Assembly (NCBI RefSeq): GCF_006439395.2
Contig: NZ_CP083950.1
Span: forward strand, 992,001 to 1,056,000
Source of the DNA: Mesorhizobium sp. B4-1-4
GTDB lineage: Bacteria > Pseudomonadota > Alphaproteobacteria > Rhizobiales > Rhizobiaceae
DNA length: 64,000 nt
Direction: 5' to 3'
How positions within the stretch are numbered: position 1 is the first letter of the stretch; each line of letters starts with the position of its first letter. The notes below the pieces were generated by a model. The model was not told the origin of the DNA. It did no database searches and was given only the letters and a program-made list of their open reading frames with translations. Positions 60,404-64,000 of the stretch are shown piece after piece. The translations under genes and the position numbers were made by a program.

Positions 60404-61309
60404 TTAAGAAATATTTGACGCGACCTGTTGGGAGCGGGCGGCCAGCCAGTCGCGGCCAGCATGGGCGAACACCGCGCAGAGCACGATGGCACCGCCGATC
60501 ATGCTGGCCATCGGTGGGATCTCGGCCAGGAACAGGAAGGCAAACAGGATCGCGAACGGCACTTCCGCCGAGCCGAGCAGGCCGGATTCAGGCGCCGGGA
60601 TAAGCCGTGCGCCCTCCGTCCACAGGATGGAAGCCAATGCGAAGGAAGCGCCGAACGTTACAAGCAGAACGGCGTCCCTTGCAGAGACGGCCAGGGGATC
60701 GGTGACAAACCAGCCGAGCATGAACAACAGGAAGGCCGAAACCGCGCCGGCCCACACCACGGGCGTGTCGCGGAAGGCGCGCACCATGATCATGTAGAGC
60801 GCGCTGCCGATCGTCATCAGCAGCGCCAGCCCGTCGCCGAACAGCTTCCCGGTGCCGAACCCCGACCAGACCATGATAGCCACGCCGCATAACGAGACGG
60901 CGGCCGCGACCATCGTCTGCAGGCGGAAAGGTTCGCGTACCAGCACCCAGGCCAGCAGGGCGGCAATGAAGGGCGACGTCGCATAGATGACCGCGACATT
61001 GGCGACGAAAGTGAACTTGAAGGCGGAAATGAAGGCGATGCTGGCGAGCGCGCCTTCCACCGCCAGCAGCCAGCCGCGCCAGCCAAGCCGCAGTGTTTCA
61101 CGGCTGCCCGAGCGGTTGCGGCGCCACAGCACATAGAGGCTGATCAGGATCGAGCCGACAAAGCCGCGCCAGCAGGTGATCGTCAGCGGATCGGCATGGA
61201 TCGACTTGGTCAGCACACCGGTCAGACCGAACACGGCAGCCGATGACGACACCAATATGATGCCAAGCGTGCGTTCGGTGGTCTCGGTCGTAGCCGCCAT
61301 GTCAGTCAT
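60404..61309 (-). CDS. EamA/DMT family transporter, first
   Basis: A 301-residue membrane protein with ten predicted helices in two EamA repeats (GIILVSSSAAVFGLTGVLTK; ATSPFIAALLAWVLVREPF; then GLLGSAEVPFAILFAFLFLAE). Drug/metabolite exporters of this kind move amino acids, nucleosides or other small metabolites; the substrate is not evident. It ends about 100 bases before a terminator and lies 60 bases downstream of a second, only distantly similar EamA gene on the same strand. Confidence 0.9.
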   Translation of the reverse strand: MTDMAATTETTERTLGIILVSSSAAVFGLTGVLTKSIHADPLTITCWRGFVGSILISLYVLWRRNRSGSRETLRLGWRGWLLAVEGALASIAFISAFKFTFVANVAVIYATSPFIAALLAWVLVREPFRLQTMVAAAVSLCGVAIMVWSGFGTGKLFGDGLALLMTIGSALYMIMVRAFRDTPVVWAGAVSAFLLFMLGWFVTDPLAVSARDAVLLVTFGASFALASILWTEGARLIPAPESGLLGSAEVPFAILFAFLFLAEIPPMASMIGGAIVLCAVFAHAGRDWLAARSQQVASNIS

Positions 61310-61369
61310 GCCGCCAGCCTATCTCGCCATGTCCTGCCATCGTCATGTCAGCAGTGAAGGCCATCCACA

Positions 61370-62257
61370 TCACAACCGCTTGCGGAAATGCTCGCCGCCC
61401 ACGATCAGCAGGCCGGCGGCGACGATAAGGGCGGCGCCCAGGAAAACCTCGCGGCGCGGCACGTCGCCCCAGATCGCGAAGCCGAGCGCGAACGCCCACA
61501 ATAGCGAACTATATTCGAGTGGGGCGAGGATCGATGCCGGCGTGCGTTTCATGCCTTCGAAGAGAAGATATTGCGCCAGGCCGCCGAGCGCGCCGACGCT
61601 GGCAAGAAGCAGCAACTGAGGCAGATCCGGCGCATGCCACCACAACAGAGCCGGCGCCGCCGAAAACACCAGGAAATAGAAATTGTTGAGAAGGAGCTGG
61701 ACCATCGAGCGTTCGGCAAGCGCCGTCTTGCGCAGGAGTACGATGGCGATGGCCCATAGGAGAGCCGCCGCCAGTACCAGCAGCACCGGAACGGACAGAC
61801 CGAGATGGGTGGGGTCGCAAGCGACGAAGACGCCGGCAAAGCCGATCAATACCGCCAGCCAGCGCAACAACGGCACCGTTTCGCCGAGCAAGAACACCGA
61901 AAGCACGGTGACGATGATCGGGGCCGCGTAGTAGACAGTGGTCAGTTCGGCGAGCTGCAGGCTGCGGGCGGCATTATAATAACAAAGCCAGGCGGCGAGC
62001 GTGAAGGCACTGCGCACCAGCATTGGCCGTACGATCGGCGAGCGCACCGTGTCGACAAACAGCGCCCGCCCGCCGATCACCGCGCAAGCGCCGAGAACGG
62101 TGATGCTGCGGAAGAACATGATCTGCCAGACCGTCAGGCCGGTGACCAGCAGCTTGATCGAGGCGTCCTGCGTCGAAAACAGCAAGTAGGCGGCGCCGGT
62201 CAAAAGGATTCCGCCGAGAACCCTTTCGCGTGTTTCGAGAATAGCGATATCGGCCAT
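61370..62257 (-). CDS. EamA/DMT family transporter, second
   Basis: A 295-residue ten-helix DMT protein: LGGILLTGAAYLLFSTQDAS, ELTTVYYAAPIIVTVLSVFLLGE and APLEYSSLLWAFALGFAIWGD. It resembles the RhaT/S-adenosylmethionine-type EamA exporters in layout, but no substrate can be named. The ATG at 62257 is chosen; a 54-codon in-frame extension is polar and lacks family likeness. Together with the first EamA gene it may form a two-gene unit. Confidence 0.88.
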   Translation of the reverse strand: MADIAILETRERVLGGILLTGAAYLLFSTQDASIKLLVTGLTVWQIMFFRSITVLGACAVIGGRALFVDTVRSPIVRPMLVRSAFTLAAWLCYYNAARSLQLAELTTVYYAAPIIVTVLSVFLLGETVPLLRWLAVLIGFAGVFVACDPTHLGLSVPVLLVLAAALLWAIAIVLLRKTALAERSMVQLLLNNFYFLVFSAAPALLWWHAPDLPQLLLLASVGALGGLAQYLLFEGMKRTPASILAPLEYSSLLWAFALGFAIWGDVPRREVFLGAALIVAAGLLIVGGEHFRKRL

Positions 62258-62384
62258 GCGGCGTCGGACTGCTTGCGTGATGGCGGTTCCTGCCCCGTCG
62301 GCTCCGCTGCCATCAGCTATACGGGCGAAAGCCTGCGCGGCGCTATTCCAGCGCCAGGCATGCGTTGGGGCAGCGCCAACGCGC

Positions 62385-63896
62385 TCACTGCGTGGCTTGA
62401 TAGAGTTCCGAGGCCGCATCCTTCAGCGCCCGCCGGCCGTCCGGGCGCAAGTACATCATGTGCCCACCTTCGACAACATCGAGGCGAATGGGCTTGGTAT
62501 CGGCAAGTGAGGGCAGCTGGCTTACCAGATAGCGTGAGGCCAGATAGGGTGTGACCAGGTCGGTATAGCCGTTGACGATCACGACGCCCAGCGATGGGTT
62601 GAGCGCCCGCGCTCGCTGCAGATCGGTCATCACACCGGCATAACCCTGCCGCGAGGTGCCGTAATCCCAACTGCGGGTGATCTCCCCGTTGAGCAGCCGA
62701 TAGCTGACGTCGGTGCGGAAATTCAGCTCGTCGCGGACATAGCCGACGAAAGCCGAAGTCAGCGCCGGCACGCTGCGGTCGAGCACCGGATCGGGGCCAG
62801 CAATGCGAGCATTCTCGGGCGCGATGTCGGCCGTGCCGATCATGGCGTCATAGGGACTGAGCACTTTACCTCTGGCGCGGGCAAACTCCCTTGCGAACAG
62901 GTCGGTCGGGATGCGCGCAAAATTCCGCTGCACGACATCGAGCGGCAGCCCGGTGATTTCCGCCACACGCTTGCTCGCAACTCGCCCGCCTTCCTCCAGT
63001 CCGCTCGCAATCGCGGTGAGATAGTCGCCCAATGCATATCGCTCGATCTCGGCGAGCTTGGCCCGCAGCGCCTCGCCGGCAACGCCGTCGGCACTCAGCC
63101 GTGCCGCCGCCAGCGAAGGCAGTTCGAGCGCCCAATGCAGCGGCTCGAACTGGTCGGGTAGCACCAGCATGAATTCCAGCGCCGGCGAGATCAGCACGAT
63201 GCCGCTCGGGCCGACACCGATGTCTTCCTGCAGGGTCCGTGCCAGCAGTGCCGCCCGGAACCCGCCATAACTTTCCCCGGCGAGGAACAGCGGCGATCCC
63301 GTGCGGCCGTTCTGCGCGAGATACAGCCGGATGAAAGCGCCCATCGAACTGGCATCCTGATTGACACCCCAGAAATCATGCGTGTCCTGGCCCGGTGCTT
63401 CACGGCTGTAGCCGGTTCCGACCGGATCGACGAAGACGAGGTCGGTCATGTCGAGCCAACTGTCCGGATTGTCGATCAGCTTTTGCGGCGGGGGCAGGAA
63501 TTCGCCACCGGCGCCGGTTGCGATTATGCGCGGGCCGAGCGCGCCGATATGCAGATAAGCGGAAGCTGCTCCCGGGCCGCCATTGAACACGAAAGTGATG
63601 GGGCGTCTTGGCTCCTTCACCGGGCTCGCCGGCGGCTGCAGCACATAGGCGACATAGAACATCTCCGCCGTGACGTCGCCCTTGCCGGAACGCAGCGACA
63701 GCGTGCCGGCCTTTGCCTGATAGTCGAGCTTGCGTCCGGCTAGCGTGATCGAATGATTGGTAGTCTGCGGCTGCGGCAGCAGCGACAGCACCCCGCCTGT
63801 GGGTACCGGCCGCTCGGTGGTCTCGGCAAGCACGGGCTGCGCAAAGGCGGCAAGCATCAAAACGATGAGAGGGACCAGTTTCAGTTTGAGCGGCAT
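62385..63896 (-). CDS. Exported serine carboxypeptidase-like protein (peptidase family S10)
   Basis: A 503-residue protein with a cleavable signal peptide (to about 24, PVLA). The alpha/beta-hydrolase core has FVFNGGPGAASAYLHIGALG (oxyanion), DPVGTGYSR, the nucleophile Ser209 in LAGESYGGFRA, and a C-terminal VVEGGHMMYL with the catalytic His. Family S10 enzymes remove C-terminal residues at acidic pH; bacterial homologues are poorly studied and the periplasmic substrate is unknown. GGAGG lies 6 bases before the ATG. Confidence 0.88.
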   Translation of the reverse strand: MPLKLKLVPLIVLMLAAFAQPVLAETTERPVPTGGVLSLLPQPQTTNHSITLAGRKLDYQAKAGTLSLRSGKGDVTAEMFYVAYVLQPPASPVKEPRRPITFVFNGGPGAASAYLHIGALGPRIIATGAGGEFLPPPQKLIDNPDSWLDMTDLVFVDPVGTGYSREAPGQDTHDFWGVNQDASSMGAFIRLYLAQNGRTGSPLFLAGESYGGFRAALLARTLQEDIGVGPSGIVLISPALEFMLVLPDQFEPLHWALELPSLAAARLSADGVAGEALRAKLAEIERYALGDYLTAIASGLEEGGRVASKRVAEITGLPLDVVQRNFARIPTDLFAREFARARGKVLSPYDAMIGTADIAPENARIAGPDPVLDRSVPALTSAFVGYVRDELNFRTDVSYRLLNGEITRSWDYGTSRQGYAGVMTDLQRARALNPSLGVVIVNGYTDLVTPYLASRYLVSQLPSLADTKPIRLDVVEGGHMMYLRPDGRRALKDAASELYQATQ

Positions 63897-64000
63897 GGTG
63901 CCTCCGCGAGAACGACTGCCGCATAGGTATGTCTGGGGCGGTCGAAGTCAAAGGAAACGTCGAGTCAGTGGTTCGGCACAATTACCGCCGCGTTCCTTCG

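Overview
The window reads as chromosomal DNA of a Mesorhizobium-like alphaproteobacterium (Hyphomicrobiales). This is inferred from RopA-type porins sharing one signal peptide, from the rpoZ-rel-pyrE-acpS-lepB-rnc-era gene order, from psd-pssA, and from GC-rich palindromic intergenic repeats that I recall from Mesorhizobium genomes. No search was run.

Left end, 1-5.7 kb, is the most accessory part. It holds the tail of a sulfotransferase, a decayed IS5-type transposase, two almost identical porin genes as an inverted repeat around tRNA-Ser(GCU), and a tyrosine recombinase. From 5.7 to 20.5 kb come mainly housekeeping genes: a hydrolase, a lytic transglycosylase, dapA, smpB, a GH25 muramidase, a family-5-type uracil-DNA glycosylase with a NYN-domain protein, then rpoZ, the (p)ppGpp synthetase/hydrolase, pyrE, DUF2062, acpS, lepB, rnc and era. 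A third porin sits between era and recO. The recO side continues with a thioesterase, a DUF2339 membrane protein and a sigma/anti-sigma pair.

The most unusual cluster is at 28.3-31.2 kb: a GNAT acetyltransferase fused to a C39/papain-like peptidase, overlapping a RimK-type ATP-grasp ligase with a RLAN-type N-terminus, followed by a DUF3303-like protein. Such neighbourhoods have been predicted to make or modify an unknown peptide-like product. From 31 to 42 kb are a LysR/desaturase divergent pair, a PAS-GGDEF-EAL protein, an HD hydrolase, YgfZ, a dihydroorotase-like amidohydrolase, a frameshifted remnant of a small gene, several conserved hypotheticals, a NUDIX hydrolase and a SRAP-domain protein.

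From 42.6 to 64 kb are cysS, a tightly overlapping DUF559-VOC-GFA-GFA-pip operon bracketed by palindromic repeats, cimA, rarD, a ZntB/CorA-type transporter, an octamer tandem array beside a LOG gene, and a LysM protein. Then come an ArsR regulator whose start codon lies in a perfect hairpin, an Atm1-type ABC exporter, and an ABM monooxygenase behind a SoxR-like operator. The end holds psd-pssA, an Aas-like acyltransferase/ligase, two DMT exporters and an S10-type peptidase.

Where several start codons were possible, the choice rests on visible ribosome-binding sites, overlap with the upstream gene and family length.
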